A DNA stretch of 64,000 nt from contig NZ_CP047165.1 of the NCBI RefSeq assembly GCF_009833965.1, positions 1,364,001 through 1,428,000 of the forward strand, given 5' to 3'. Both the position numbers and the translations under genes were made by a program. Shown here one piece after another: positions 30,648-40,353 of the stretch. Source of the stretch: Pelistega ratti. GTDB lineage: Bacteria; Pseudomonadota; Gammaproteobacteria; Burkholderiales; Burkholderiaceae_B. The notes under the pieces are model-generated. The model was not told where the DNA came from. It searched no databases and saw nothing but the letters and a program-made list of their open reading frames with translations. Each line of letters starts with the position of its first letter. Position 1 is the first letter of the stretch.

Positions 30648-32657
30648 TTATACCTTAACCTCTCGTGTTGCTTGCATCACTAAATAGTTAGTCTGCCACA
30701 CAAGGAAATCCTGATAAGCATTTATTTTTTCCTGACTATCTACAGGTACTAAATTATCCTCTCTTTTTAGGTATAAACTATCCCCATCCCATTGATGCAT
30801 AATAAACGGTTGAACACTTGTATCAACAACACCCTCTTTATCGGCATAACAAGCACCCACACTACTGGCAAACGCAAAAGCCGTCTGCTCTTTACTTCCC
30901 AATAAGTTTTGTCCACACGCATGCCAATAAGTAGCCTGCGATAAACTGACGGCATACAGTGTTGGCATAATATCTTTATGAGAACCTATTCTCTCTTTAT
31001 CAAAATGAATATTCAGTGTTGCCTTTAATGAATCAGGCAGATGTAATAAAAAAGGGACTGCTTTTGATAAAAAGCCCTCTTTAGGATTATCCACAAAAAC
31101 ATTTCTTACATGGTGATCACCTGTTGCAGCAATAATTGTTTTATCCCCTAATACTTGATGCTCACTAATTTTTTGCATAAACTGCCCTAAGGCATTACAC
31201 GCATATTGATATGTCCCTAACATGGCTGCTCGCTCATGATTATCTTTGCCATAGCGTTGCTGTAAACATTCTGCATTAATCTTTTTCACCGTATAAGAGG
31301 CAGGTACAGTGTATGGAGGGTGGTTGGTAATCGATAAAAAGCTAATAAATAAAGGCTCTTGGCTTTCTTGCAATAATTTTTCAATCAGTTTAAACCCATA
31401 TTCATCGGCAATTCCCCAATAGGAAAGTGTCTCTTTTGCCTCAGGGAATAAGTCCATAATATCATTTTGATCATAAACCCTATCTACCCCTTGAAGCGGT
31501 AAATAATTGGATAAATTACGCCACATGATATTACCAGCCGTAATAAAGACCGTTTTATAACCTTTTGCTTTATATACCTTAAATGGTGTTTCTGCTAAGG
31601 ACTTATCCTGTGCCACTGATTGACTAATATTCTGTACATGACTATGAAAAAAAATATTGGCCAAACTAGGGGCTGTGCCATTATATTCCGCACAAAATCG
31701 TTTAAATAAAAAACTTTTTTCTGTGAAAGGACGTAAACTTCCTAGTAAATCATTATGTATAGGATCATCATATACCCATATATTCGATCCCATACTTTCC
31801 ATTAAGGCAAATACCACATGAGGACGATTTTCAGCGAGATATTCATTTTGCTCTGTTTGTGCATAAAAACGTTTATCTACCCCCATTTTGGCTAATAATA
31901 CCATTCCCTCTTCTTCTGTTACCTCTTTGAATGAAATATCGAGCTTTCTTGCCATAAAAGCCCAGCCCATTGCCGTTAGCCCATTGGGAACCATTTTATT
32001 AATAACACCTACCGAACACACTTGTGCATGCCCTATACCTAAAGGACGAGAACGTAAAGTCCCCCTTGCTAAGAGTATCCAAAGCATAAAGGCTGCTAAT
32101 CCCACTAATACTTGCAACCAACTATTCTCAATCGCAAATATTTGATAATACACACTGTTATAAAGAAAAATAGCAGGTAATAAGGCACTTATCACTATCC
32201 CTATTAATAAACGAATCACAGGGTAATCATCTATAATATTTTTTATCACTGCCTTGGTATCATCCTCTACCAAACCAAACATAAAAATATCATAGTGATT
32301 TTGGTAGGTTTTAAAATAATAATAGTTAGTAACAACCACACCATTAACCAGCAAACAGAGTAAAAACACAATAATTGCCAAACCTAAGGCAATAGTAGAA
32401 AGATATTGCTCAATCCACTGCCCTCCCATCATCGATAGACATACGGTAACTAAAAATAAGGGTAATCCAATTAAGATAGAGAGTATTTTTAAATCAAATC
32501 GCATTCCTAAGAGATACATTCGCTTCATGGCTACTGACTGCTCAGTAACAATTTCATGCGGAACAAAAGTCTTAACCATCGCATAACGATTAAGACTTAA
32601 AAGAATACCCTGATAAATAAAAATGCCTATGATAGGAATCAATAACATCATATACAT
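30648..32657 (-). CDS. LTA synthase-family membrane sulfatase (phosphoglycerol/phosphoethanolamine transferase-like)
   Basis: The 669-residue protein has about five N-terminal membrane helices (residues 1-200) and a C-terminal sulfatase-fold domain predicted to be periplasmic. Metal/catalytic features are ALMESMG (Glu287), EYNGTAPSLANIFF with the probable nucleophile Thr328, and ATGDHHVRN near residue 515. This matches the LtaS/OpgB family, which transfers phosphoglycerol or related groups to lipids or glycans. In a Gram-negative a role like OpgB (periplasmic glucan decoration) or envelope phospho-modification is more likely than lipoteichoic acid synthesis. It stands alone. Confidence 0.8.
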   Translation of the reverse strand: MYMMLLIPIIGIFIYQGILLSLNRYAMVKTFVPHEIVTEQSVAMKRMYLLGMRFDLKILSILIGLPLFLVTVCLSMMGGQWIEQYLSTIALGLAIIVFLLCLLVNGVVVTNYYYFKTYQNHYDIFMFGLVEDDTKAVIKNIIDDYPVIRLLIGIVISALLPAIFLYNSVYYQIFAIENSWLQVLVGLAAFMLWILLARGTLRSRPLGIGHAQVCSVGVINKMVPNGLTAMGWAFMARKLDISFKEVTEEEGMVLLAKMGVDKRFYAQTEQNEYLAENRPHVVFALMESMGSNIWVYDDPIHNDLLGSLRPFTEKSFLFKRFCAEYNGTAPSLANIFFHSHVQNISQSVAQDKSLAETPFKVYKAKGYKTVFITAGNIMWRNLSNYLPLQGVDRVYDQNDIMDLFPEAKETLSYWGIADEYGFKLIEKLLQESQEPLFISFLSITNHPPYTVPASYTVKKINAECLQQRYGKDNHERAAMLGTYQYACNALGQFMQKISEHQVLGDKTIIAATGDHHVRNVFVDNPKEGFLSKAVPFLLHLPDSLKATLNIHFDKERIGSHKDIMPTLYAVSLSQATYWHACGQNLLGSKEQTAFAFASSVGACYADKEGVVDTSVQPFIMHQWDGDSLYLKREDNLVPVDSQEKINAYQDFLVWQTNYLVMQATREVKV

Positions 32658-32913
32658 GAAAAAAACCTTATTTATAATGAATAAGATAAATAATTTTATT
32701 TAAACAATTTACGTTATTATCACAATAAATCAATACACTTATTACGCTTTCATCATGACATTATGGCAAATACCACCCCTTTCCTATAGATAAGGGTATC
32801 TGCACAAAATCACTTTTACGCGTATTATGATTATTTATCCACCTCAATATAACAACTTAAATATAAAGTATTTAATTTTAACTGAGGCTTATTGTACCCT
32901 ACTCAAATAAAAA

Positions 32914-32934
32914 GGGCATTGTTTAACAATGCCC
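32914..32934 (-). terminator. Terminator after ilvD
   Basis: GGGCATTGT and ACAATGCCC form a 9-bp perfect stem with a three-base loop. On the minus strand it is followed by TTTTTATTT, seven bases past the ilvD stop. Confidence 0.85.
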
Positions 32935-32941
32935 CTCTCTC

Positions 32942-34807
32942 TTATTTCAATCGTTTTAATTGATTTAAATCACGCACAGCCCCTTTATCTGCTGATGTTG
33001 CCATAGCTGCATATGCTTGTAAAGCAACAGAGACATGACGTTCTCGGTTTTCAGGTTTCCATGCCCGATCACCTTTAGCTTCCATCTTAGCACGGCGAGC
33101 GGCTAACTCTTCATCAGAAATCGCAAGATGAATAATACGGTTAGGAATATCAATCTGTATTTCATCACCATCTTCCACCAATGCGATATTTCCTCCCTCT
33201 GCGGCTTCTGGTGATGCATGACCAATCACTAACCCCGAAGAACCACCAGAAAAACGGCCATCTGTTAAAAGCGCCGCTTTTGCACCTAATCCTTTTGATT
33301 TTAGATAAGAAGTCGGATAAAGCATCTCTTGCATACCGGGACCGCCTTTAGGGCCTTCATAGCGGATAATAACAACATCTCCCTCTTTTACTTTATCGCC
33401 TAAGATACCTGCTGTTGCCTCTTCTTGGCTCTCAAATACGACTGCTTTACCGGTAAATTTTAGGATACTTTCATCAACACCTGCCGTTTTAACAATACAG
33501 CCATTCTCCGCCACATTACCATATAACACGGCTAACCCACCATCTTGAGAATATGCATGTGCTTTATCACGGATACAACCATTTTGGCGATCTACGTCTA
33601 AGGTTTTATAAAAGCGATTCTGGCTAAAGGCGGTTTGTGTTGGAATACCACCGGGTGAGGCTCGATAAAACTGAAGTATTTCATCAGATGGTTGATCCCC
33701 TTTAACATCCCAGTGTTCAATCGCATTCCCCAATGTACCACTATGGATATTATTAACATTTGTATGAATTAAACCTGCACGATTTAATTCTGCAAGAATA
33801 CCAAGAATACCACCTGCCCGGTGAACATCTTCAATATGATATTGATTAGTTGCTGGTGCGACTTTACATAAGCAAGGAACACGACGAGAAATCGCATCAA
33901 TATCTTTCATTGTAAAATCCACACCCGCCTCTTGTGCTGCTGCTAATAAGTGTAGAACCGTATTGGTTGATCCCCCCATAGCGACATCAAGCACCATCGC
34001 ATTTTCAAACGCTGATTTTGTCGCTATTGAACGAGGAAGAACACTCGCATCATCTTGCTCATAATATCGTTTAGTAATATCAACAATCAGACGACCTGCC
34101 TGCTCAAACAATCCCTTACGACTTGCATGAGTCGCTACAACTGTACCATTACCTGGCAGAGATAAACCTAATGCTTCCGTTAGGCAATTCATAGAATTAG
34201 CTGTAAACATACCTGAACAAGAACCACAGGTTGGACAAGCACTGCGTTCTACAGTATCTGTTTCTTCATCAGTCACATTAGGATCGGCTGCCATAATCAT
34301 GGCATCAACAAGGTCTAACTTAATCACATGTTCCGAATCTGGTGCTTGTACTTTACCTGCTTCCATAGGACCACCCGATACAAAAATAGTAGGAATATTG
34401 AGACGGAACGCCGCCATCAACATACCGGGGGTAATTTTGTCACAGTTAGAAATACAGACCATAGCATCAGCACAGTGCGCATTTACCATATACTCTACTG
34501 AGTCAGCAATAAGATCGCGTGAAGGTAAAGAATAAAGCATACCACTATGCCCCATCGCAATACCATCATCAATAGCAATGGTATTAAATTCTTTGGCTAA
34601 ACCACCTGCTTGTTCAATTTGACGAGCAACTAATTGCCCCATATCTTTTAAATGAACATGACCCGGCACAAATTGCGTAAAAGAATTTACTACCGCAATA
34701 ATGGGTTTTCCAAAATCATCATCTTTTACACCAGTGGCTCGCCATAAAGCACGAGCACCAGCCATATTACGACCATGTGTAGAGGTTTTTGAACGATAAG
34801 CAGGCAT
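32942..34807 (-). CDS. ilvD: Dihydroxy-acid dehydratase
   Basis: IlvD is an iron-sulfur dehydratase of branched-chain amino acid synthesis. The 621-residue protein shows [15 protein letters not shown] and [19 protein letters not shown] with the cluster cysteines, and the C-terminal [26 protein letters not shown] precedes the ATG. It is transcribed alone and ends at a strong hairpin. Confidence 0.97.
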   Translation of the reverse strand: MPAYRSKTSTHGRNMAGARALWRATGVKDDDFGKPIIAVVNSFTQFVPGHVHLKDMGQLVARQIEQAGGLAKEFNTIAIDDGIAMGHSGMLYSLPSRDLIADSVEYMVNAHCADAMVCISNCDKITPGMLMAAFRLNIPTIFVSGGPMEAGKVQAPDSEHVIKLDLVDAMIMAADPNVTDEETDTVERSACPTCGSCSGMFTANSMNCLTEALGLSLPGNGTVVATHASRKGLFEQAGRLIVDITKRYYEQDDASVLPRSIATKSAFENAMVLDVAMGGSTNTVLHLLAAAQEAGVDFTMKDIDAISRRVPCLCKVAPATNQYHIEDVHRAGGILGILAELNRAGLIHTNVNNIHSGTLGNAIEHWDVKGDQPSDEILQFYRASPGGIPTQTAFSQNRFYKTLDVDRQNGCIRDKAHAYSQDGGLAVLYGNVAENGCIVKTAGVDESILKFTGKAVVFESQEEATAGILGDKVKEGDVVIIRYEGPKGGPGMQEMLYPTSYLKSKGLGAKAALLTDGRFSGGSSGLVIGHASPEAAEGGNIALVEDGDEIQIDIPNRIIHLAISDEELAARRAKMEAKGDRAWKPENRERHVSVALQAYAAMATSADKGAVRDLNQLKRLK

Positions 34808-35111
34808 ACAAATGACTTCCCTAAGAACAGATAAGTAAAATTAGTTTTTATCTAAAATAATAAACTTCTTTATTCAGATATAAAGAGTGTTTTTGATTGT
34901 ACCATAGCAAAAATACTTTGTAATCTTACTCATTTTTATAAAGATCAGCCTACTTATTCCTCCTCTCTATATTAAGGGCTATTTTTAATAAGTATTTTTA
35001 CCATTACTTTTTATCACTATCGTATCTATACAAATGAAATTTGAATATCTTCATTGAGTACATTAAAATTGAGGAATTGGTAATTAACTCTCTTTTATAG
35101 GTCTATCCTCT
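34808..35111. other. Intergenic region between divergent ilvD and the EI24-like gene
   Basis: AT-rich, 304 bases, no ORF with coding character and no convincing hairpin. It must hold the promoters of both divergent genes, but no clear -35/-10 pair stands out. Confidence 0.4.
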
Positions 35112-35873
35112 ATGGCGATTCCACGCATTTCTACCTCATTAACCCAAGGCTTAGCCATTCAAATGCACCCTAAAATGCTTTTAGCCATTTTATTACCTTT
35201 TCTTATTGCTATCTTTAGCATGATTATTTTATGGTCTTTTGCATGGACACCATTAAGTGATTGGTTATTAGCACAATTAAGTGGTTGGCGTTGGTTTGAG
35301 CAACTACAAAATGGTGGGGGTGATAGTTTTTTATTTATGCTTACTTCTAGTGTAAATAGCCTACTTTCTTTTATTAGTTTATCTGCTATAGGTGTGGTGA
35401 TTGGTTTAGCGGCAGCAGCAATTATTGTGACACCGATTGCCGTGAAATATATTAGTAAAGCCTATTTTCCTCATCTCGCTAAAAAGGGGCAAAATGCCAA
35501 TACTGTTAGTATTGCGAATGCCGTTAAAGTTTCTCTTATTTTTGTTTTTGGGTGGTTAATTACACTTCCTCTTTGGTTTTTCCCCTTAATGCCTATTGTT
35601 TTACCCCTTTTCTGGGCTGCCTATGCCTTTTCCCACATGTCACAAGTTGATGCCATTGTAGAACATGCTACAGCACAAGAACGTCAATATATTCTGACAC
35701 ATTATAAGAAAGAATTTTGGGGAATAGGCTTTATTTGTGCTTTATTAACCCTAATCCCCTTTATGGGATTTGTTGTGCCTGTTTTTTCAATTATTCTTTG
35801 CACACACTTTGGCTTATCTGCACTGGAACATTATCGTGAGACGGTTATACAGTCTATCCCTCCAGCACAGTAA
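35112..35873 (+). CDS. EI24/CysZ-like integral membrane protein
   Basis: The 253-residue protein has about five to six hydrophobic segments and the overall pattern of the EI24 domain family (CysZ and Burkholderiales relatives). CysZ mediates sulfate import, but this branch lacks proven function. The C-terminal part ends with a conserved-looking GLSALEHYRETV. It is transcribed alone, divergent from ilvD and convergent with the exported protein gene. Confidence 0.75.
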   Translation: MAIPRISTSLTQGLAIQMHPKMLLAILLPFLIAIFSMIILWSFAWTPLSDWLLAQLSGWRWFEQLQNGGGDSFLFMLTSSVNSLLSFISLSAIGVVIGLAAAAIIVTPIAVKYISKAYFPHLAKKGQNANTVSIANAVKVSLIFVFGWLITLPLWFFPLMPIVLPLFWAAYAFSHMSQVDAIVEHATAQERQYILTHYKKEFWGIGFICALLTLIPFMGFVVPVFSIILCTHFGLSALEHYRETVIQSIPPAQ

Positions 35874-36034
35874 TACAGATGTAAGGCGGTTTTCTGATGA
35901 AATCGCCTTAATACTTTTCTTCTATCGATATATATATAAGTTCTACCATAACGGTATAGTATCAAAAAATCATTTGTTTTAAAAAAGAATAAAATTACAT
36001 TACTTTTTTGCTTATATAGTCATACTCATTCAAA

Positions 36035-36868
36035 CTATTCACTGCTTTCCTTATTTGCCTGAATAATTTTTTCTATCCATTTAACCATCGTTTCAGATTC
36101 CCATTTTTCAATAGAGGCAGGAGAATAAAGATAATCTAAAGTCTTATCCTTACACCAAGTAGAAAATACCCTACCGTTTAAAATAAGCTTAGCATTAACC
36201 AAAGAAGCCACCCCTTCCATGGCAAGACTTCCAGAGCTTACCTTATAAACAATGTAGTCTTCACCCTCTGCAAAGACATGGGATGCTGTTTGGTGTATGT
36301 TTTCTTTTTGTTGTCTAATAAATGCATCACCTATGTCTTTTCTTATTTCTTTCTCTTTTTGAGGCTTTGATTTCACCAACGGTTCAAACATCTTATGAAG
36401 CAAGTTAGAATATAAAGATACATCAGCTATATAACAGGCTTTTGCTATTCCCTTTTGCATCAACGTATCAGAACAACGCTTCCCTATATATCGTCCTGCC
36501 GGAACCCTACTACAATTTTTAACCCAATAAGGCTCTGGAGGAGGAAATATATAAGCTGCTAATAAAATACGCTGCTCCACTCCTACAGCTAATTGCTTAT
36601 CTATCTCTATTTTAACCTGTGCTGAATCTACTTTAGAAAAATCAACTTTGTAAGCACCATCAGGATTGGGTAGAATAAACGTATCACTTTCTACCGTTAT
36701 AATTTGATTTTGTTTTGTTTCTTCTTCCGTCTGAGAACTATATTTCAATAAAGAGGTCGTTTTATATTTCTCATAATTATATTCTTCATCTTTCCTCTCT
36801 TGGTTATCTTCAAAAGCCACAAGGCAAAACAAAGATAAAACAAGAGCAATCAATGTAAATTTTTTCAT
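36035..36868 (-). CDS. Exported protein of unknown function
   Basis: The 277-residue product starts MKKFTLIALVLSLFCLVAFE, a clear signal peptide but not a lipobox. The mature part has a charged Glu/Lys/Gln-rich stretch, then a central region with several cysteines (KNCSRV, KRCSDT, KACYIAD) and a late TWCKDK cysteine. These could form disulfides in the periplasm. I recognise no domain. A GTG start nine bases upstream is possible, but the ATG fits the signal peptide better. It is alone between the convergent EI24-like gene and ampG. Confidence 0.65.
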   Translation of the reverse strand: MKKFTLIALVLSLFCLVAFEDNQERKDEEYNYEKYKTTSLLKYSSQTEEETKQNQIITVESDTFILPNPDGAYKVDFSKVDSAQVKIEIDKQLAVGVEQRILLAAYIFPPPEPYWVKNCSRVPAGRYIGKRCSDTLMQKGIAKACYIADVSLYSNLLHKMFEPLVKSKPQKEKEIRKDIGDAFIRQQKENIHQTASHVFAEGEDYIVYKVSSGSLAMEGVASLVNAKLILNGRVFSTWCKDKTLDYLYSPASIEKWESETMVKWIEKIIQANKESSE

Positions 36869-36920
36869 GTAGATCACAATTTAAAAAAGAAAAATAAGCA
36901 AAACCACATAGCGGTAGTAA

Positions 36921-36938
36921 AAAACGGAAACTTCCGTT
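36921..36938 (-). terminator. Terminator after ampG
   Basis: AAACGGA and TCCGTTT pair around AACT, followed on the minus strand by TTT. It lies about 50 bases past the ampG stop and before the exported-protein gene. Confidence 0.65.
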
Positions 36939-36985
36939 TCTTAATACCACTTTAAAGGATTTCTATTTACAGCAAGCATATTCTT

Positions 36986-38206
36986 TTAAATCGCCTCAAT
37001 ACGTTGTCGATACAAACGCAATAACACTAACCCCGGTATAGCAATAAAGACCGTTAATAAAAAGAAATTTGCCCACCCCATCGTATTCACAATAGGTGGG
37101 GTTAAAGGACCAGCCAAAAACACACGCCCAACGGTTGATAATGCTGATAATAAGGCAAACTGTGTAGCAGTATATTTAATATTACATAGTCCCATAATCA
37201 AGGCAACAAAAGCAGCCGTACCCATACCGCCACAAAGATTTTCAAAACCAATGGCAAATGCCATAACAGGAAGATTTTGAGGAATTACCGCTACTAACCA
37301 ATAAGCCAGGTTTGATAATGCCTGTAAAATACCAAATAGCATTAACGCACGATACAGACCTAATTTAGAAAGAATAGCCCCACCAAATAAAGCACCTACA
37401 ATGGTTGCAATAACAGCCAAAATTTTATTAACCCAACCTACAGTTTCCGCTGAAAAACCTGCGCCTCGAATTAAAAAGGTTGTTGACAACGCACTTGCAA
37501 AAGCATCCCCTAATTTATACAGAATAATTAATAATAAAATTGCCCATGCCTCTGGTCGAGAGAAAAACTCTTTAAAAGGAACAATAAACGCTTCTTCTAA
37601 TGTTCGTGGCGCTTGATTATATTTAGTATCAGGCGATAGCATGCTCACAAAGGCAAACACAAACATAAAACACCCCATCAGCATATACATACCGCCCCAA
37701 CCTAGCCAACGTTCAGCGATAACCATGGCTAGACCGCCAGAGACAATCATACCAATACGATAGCCCAATGTTCTAATAGCTGCTCCCGATGCTCGTTCTT
37801 CTTTATCAAGGACTTCTGTACTATAGGCATCAAAAGCAATATCTTGTGTGGCTGATAAAAAAGCAACAATAGTGGCTAATAAGGCTAACCAAATTAAATT
37901 TTGTTGAGGATTTAATAACCCCATACCTATCAGCACGATCCCCAATAGAATCTGTGTTAGGATCATCCACCCCTTACGTCGCCCAAATAGAGGAGGGACA
38001 TAACGGTCAATAAAAGGTGCCCATAAAAACTTAAAGGTATAAGCCATTCCAACTAAGGTTAAAAAGCCAATCTGTTTAAGGGAGACCTCTGAAACCGTTG
38101 CCCATGCCTGGAGTGTACCGCCTGTTAGTGCTAACGGCAATCCACTGGCAATACCTAATAACAAAAGGGATCCCATAGTGGGACTAAAATATTGTTTAAA
38201 AGACAT
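36986..38206 (-). CDS. ampG: AmpG-family muropeptide MFS transporter
   Basis: AmpG imports anhydro-muropeptides into the cytoplasm for peptidoglycan recycling and, in many species, AmpR/AmpC induction. The 406-residue protein has twelve predicted membrane helices and signature segments SGLPLALTGGTLQAW, FLWAPFIDRY, SATQDIAFDAYSTEVL and GYRIGMIVSGG. It follows metW by about 78 bases in the metX-metW-ampG order common in Burkholderiales. mpl in this window acts downstream in the same recycling route. Confidence 0.93.
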   Translation of the reverse strand: MSFKQYFSPTMGSLLLLGIASGLPLALTGGTLQAWATVSEVSLKQIGFLTLVGMAYTFKFLWAPFIDRYVPPLFGRRKGWMILTQILLGIVLIGMGLLNPQQNLIWLALLATIVAFLSATQDIAFDAYSTEVLDKEERASGAAIRTLGYRIGMIVSGGLAMVIAERWLGWGGMYMLMGCFMFVFAFVSMLSPDTKYNQAPRTLEEAFIVPFKEFFSRPEAWAILLLIILYKLGDAFASALSTTFLIRGAGFSAETVGWVNKILAVIATIVGALFGGAILSKLGLYRALMLFGILQALSNLAYWLVAVIPQNLPVMAFAIGFENLCGGMGTAAFVALIMGLCNIKYTATQFALLSALSTVGRVFLAGPLTPPIVNTMGWANFFLLTVFIAIPGLVLLRLYRQRIEAI

Positions 38207-38284
38207 ATTTATAATTCTCTATAAAGTTATTATAAAAATCACCAACAATCCAAACTGCCGATAGATGGGATACTTCATCATGTA

Positions 38285-38881
38285 CTACGATTGAAAATGG
38301 TATAAAGCTAAGGTACTGCGCCACCCCGGTAATATACTGATTTCTTTACCTTCATTGAAAGTGCTTCGCTCTAATACTTTAAGCCCTAGCTTTTGTGCTA
38401 AAGACTCAAAATCTTTTAAGGTACAAAGGTGAATATTCGGCGTGTTATACCATTCATAAGGCATTTGTCCTGTAACGGGCATTGTTCCCTTAAAGATAGA
38501 CCACCAATGCGTCCAATGTCCAAAGTTAGGGAAAGAAACTACACCACGCTTTGCTACACGCGCCATTTCTTTTAGGATATGTTCCGTATTTAACATCGCT
38601 TGTAATGTTTGTGAAAGCACCACTACATCAAACTGTTGGTCATCAAAAAGGGCTAAACCATCTTCAAGGTTTTGTTGGATAACATTTACCCCTTTAGTAA
38701 TACAAGCAATCACTCGCTCATTATCAATTTCTACACCAATACCATCGACTTGTTTTTCTTCTTTAAGATGTTTTAAGAGCGTACCCATACCACAGCCCAA
38801 GTCTAGTACACGAGAGCCTGACTCTATCCATGAAGCAATACGCTGTAGGTCAGGGCGCATCACTGAGTTATGTAAATTCAC
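38285..38881 (-). CDS. metW: Methionine biosynthesis protein MetW
   Basis: The 198-residue SAM-methyltransferase-fold protein has the motif I VLDLGCGMGTLLKHL and the MetW-typical FPNFGHWTHWWSIFKGTMPV and EWYNTPNIHLCTLKDFE. MetW is needed with MetX for homoserine O-acylation in many proteobacteria. It follows metX by one base, so it is co-translated. Confidence 0.95.
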   Translation of the reverse strand: MNLHNSVMRPDLQRIASWIESGSRVLDLGCGMGTLLKHLKEEKQVDGIGVEIDNERVIACITKGVNVIQQNLEDGLALFDDQQFDVVVLSQTLQAMLNTEHILKEMARVAKRGVVSFPNFGHWTHWWSIFKGTMPVTGQMPYEWYNTPNIHLCTLKDFESLAQKLGLKVLERSTFNEGKEISILPGWRSTLALYHFQS

Positions 38882-38882
38882 C

Positions 38883-40037
38883 TTAAACTCCTTGTGTTAA
38901 TTGGGTAGCAATACGTTCAAAATAAGCACGAACCACTCGATGATAGGTTGGATCATCTAATAAGAACGCATCATGTCCATGAGGGGCATCAATTTCAGCA
39001 TAAATCACGTCTCGCTTATTTTTTAATAAGGCTTTTACTAACTCACGCGAACGTTCAGGCGGAAAACGCCAGTCTGTCGTAAATGATACTATCAGAAATT
39101 TGGCTTGTACCCCTGCTAAGGCTTGATGTAAATTACCATTACCATATTGACGTGCAGGATCAAAATAATCTAAGGCTTTTGTAATCGATAAATAGGTATT
39201 CGCATCAAAATACTTAGAAAACTTTTCCCCTTGGTAACGAAGATAAGATTCTACCTCAAACTCAATATCATAACCGTATTGATATTGTCCATTTTCGGCT
39301 TTATTGCGACGATCTCGACCAAATTTTTCTGCCATATCATCATCAGAAAGATAAGTAATATGCCCAATCATTCGTGCAACAGATAAACCTCTTTTCGGTA
39401 CTGTTTGATAATCATAATAATGCCCTTGATAAAATTCAGGATCTGTAATAATCGCTCGTCTCGCTACCTCATTAAAAGCAATATTCTGTGCGGATAACCC
39501 TGGCGTACTAGCAATGACAATACAATGTCCTAAACGATCTGGATATTGTATCGCCCAGCTTAATGCTTGCATACCCCCTAATGATCCTCCCATTACGGCA
39601 GCAAAACGTTTAATCCCAAAATAATCCGCTACCCGAAGCTGTGCATTTACCCAATCTTCAACCGCCATCACGGGAAAATCAGATCCCCACGGCTTACCCG
39701 TTTTGGCATTAATACTTGCAGGCCCTGTTGAACCAAAACAAGAGCCAAGGTTATTAATACCAATCACAAAAAACTTATTCGTATCTAGCGGTTTTCCTGG
39801 ACCAACCATATTATCCCACCAACCGATTTCTTGTGTATCAGGATTTATTCCTGCCACATGATGAGAGGCATTTAAAGCATGGCAAATCAATACGGCATTA
39901 CTTGCTTGCGCATTTAATATGCCATATGTTTCAACCGCTAGCTGATAATTCTCAACAACTTGCCCGCTTGATAAAACCAAAGGTTCTTTGAAATCAAGCA
40001 TAACTGGGCGTACATAACCAACAGAATTCTGCGACAT
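38883..40037 (-). CDS. metX: Homoserine O-acyltransferase MetX (probably succinyl-type)
   Basis: MetX acylates L-homoserine at the start of methionine synthesis; MetW-linked betaproteobacterial members generally use succinyl-CoA, which cannot be proven from sequence alone. The roughly 384-residue alpha/beta-hydrolase carries the nucleophile elbow [11 protein letters not shown] and the C-terminal catalytic [21 protein letters not shown] is the family signature. Other starts exist at 40046 (ATG) and 40049 (TTG); the ATG at 40037 is preferred because the nearest -10 leaves little leader for the others. Confidence 0.93.
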   Translation of the reverse strand: MSQNSVGYVRPVMLDFKEPLVLSSGQVVENYQLAVETYGILNAQASNAVLICHALNASHHVAGINPDTQEIGWWDNMVGPGKPLDTNKFFVIGINNLGSCFGSTGPASINAKTGKPWGSDFPVMAVEDWVNAQLRVADYFGIKRFAAVMGGSLGGMQALSWAIQYPDRLGHCIVIASTPGLSAQNIAFNEVARRAIITDPEFYQGHYYDYQTVPKRGLSVARMIGHITYLSDDDMAEKFGRDRRNKAENGQYQYGYDIEFEVESYLRYQGEKFSKYFDANTYLSITKALDYFDPARQYGNGNLHQALAGVQAKFLIVSFTTDWRFPPERSRELVKALLKNKRDVIYAEIDAPHGHDAFLLDDPTYHRVVRAYFERIATQLTQGV

Positions 40038-40062
40038 AGTAATCATCAAAAGTATTTTTAAT

Positions 40063-40068
40063 ATTATA
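40063..40068 (-). promoter_or_regulatory. Possible -10 element for metX
   Basis: The minus strand reads a consensus TATAAT about 26 bases before the preferred metX ATG. A -35 hexamer is not convincing (TGGTTA region), so this is tentative. Confidence 0.35.
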
Positions 40069-40177
40069 TGATTCTACCATTATGTAACCATATTTTCTAA
40101 GGTTTTACATTACTTATTTCTGAATCTCATTTAAAATAGAAGAAAATTTTGGATAGTGCTTTTTGGACTTGACGAAT

Positions 40178-40256
40178 AAGCCTTAAAAACGACAAAATTT
40201 CTTATAAGAGAAATTAATATTTACGTTTAAACTATTCATAACGTTATTTAAGGCTT
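40178..40256. repeat. Nested inverted repeats between divergent metX and gshA
   Basis: AAGCCTTAAA (40178-40187) and TTTAAGGCTT (40247-40256) are perfect complements. They enclose a second hairpin AATTTC/GAAATT whose interior contains TTATAAGA. Together they could fold into one stem-loop or form paired protein-binding sites for the divergent genes. Confidence 0.5.
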
Positions 40257-40305
40257 CTTTAAAAGGAAAACACGAACATATTTTCGTCTTATCCTCTTGG
40301 CAAAC

Positions 40306-40324
40306 AGGGCTTTTTTATAGCCCT
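40306..40324 (+). promoter_or_regulatory. Hairpin in the gshA leader
   Basis: AGGGCT and AGCCCT pair around a TTTTTAT loop, 30 bases before the gshA GTG. It lacks a full T-run, so it may affect initiation or attenuation rather than terminate. Confidence 0.4.
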
Positions 40325-40353
40325 ATTAATTATTATTCTATTTAGGGTGAATC

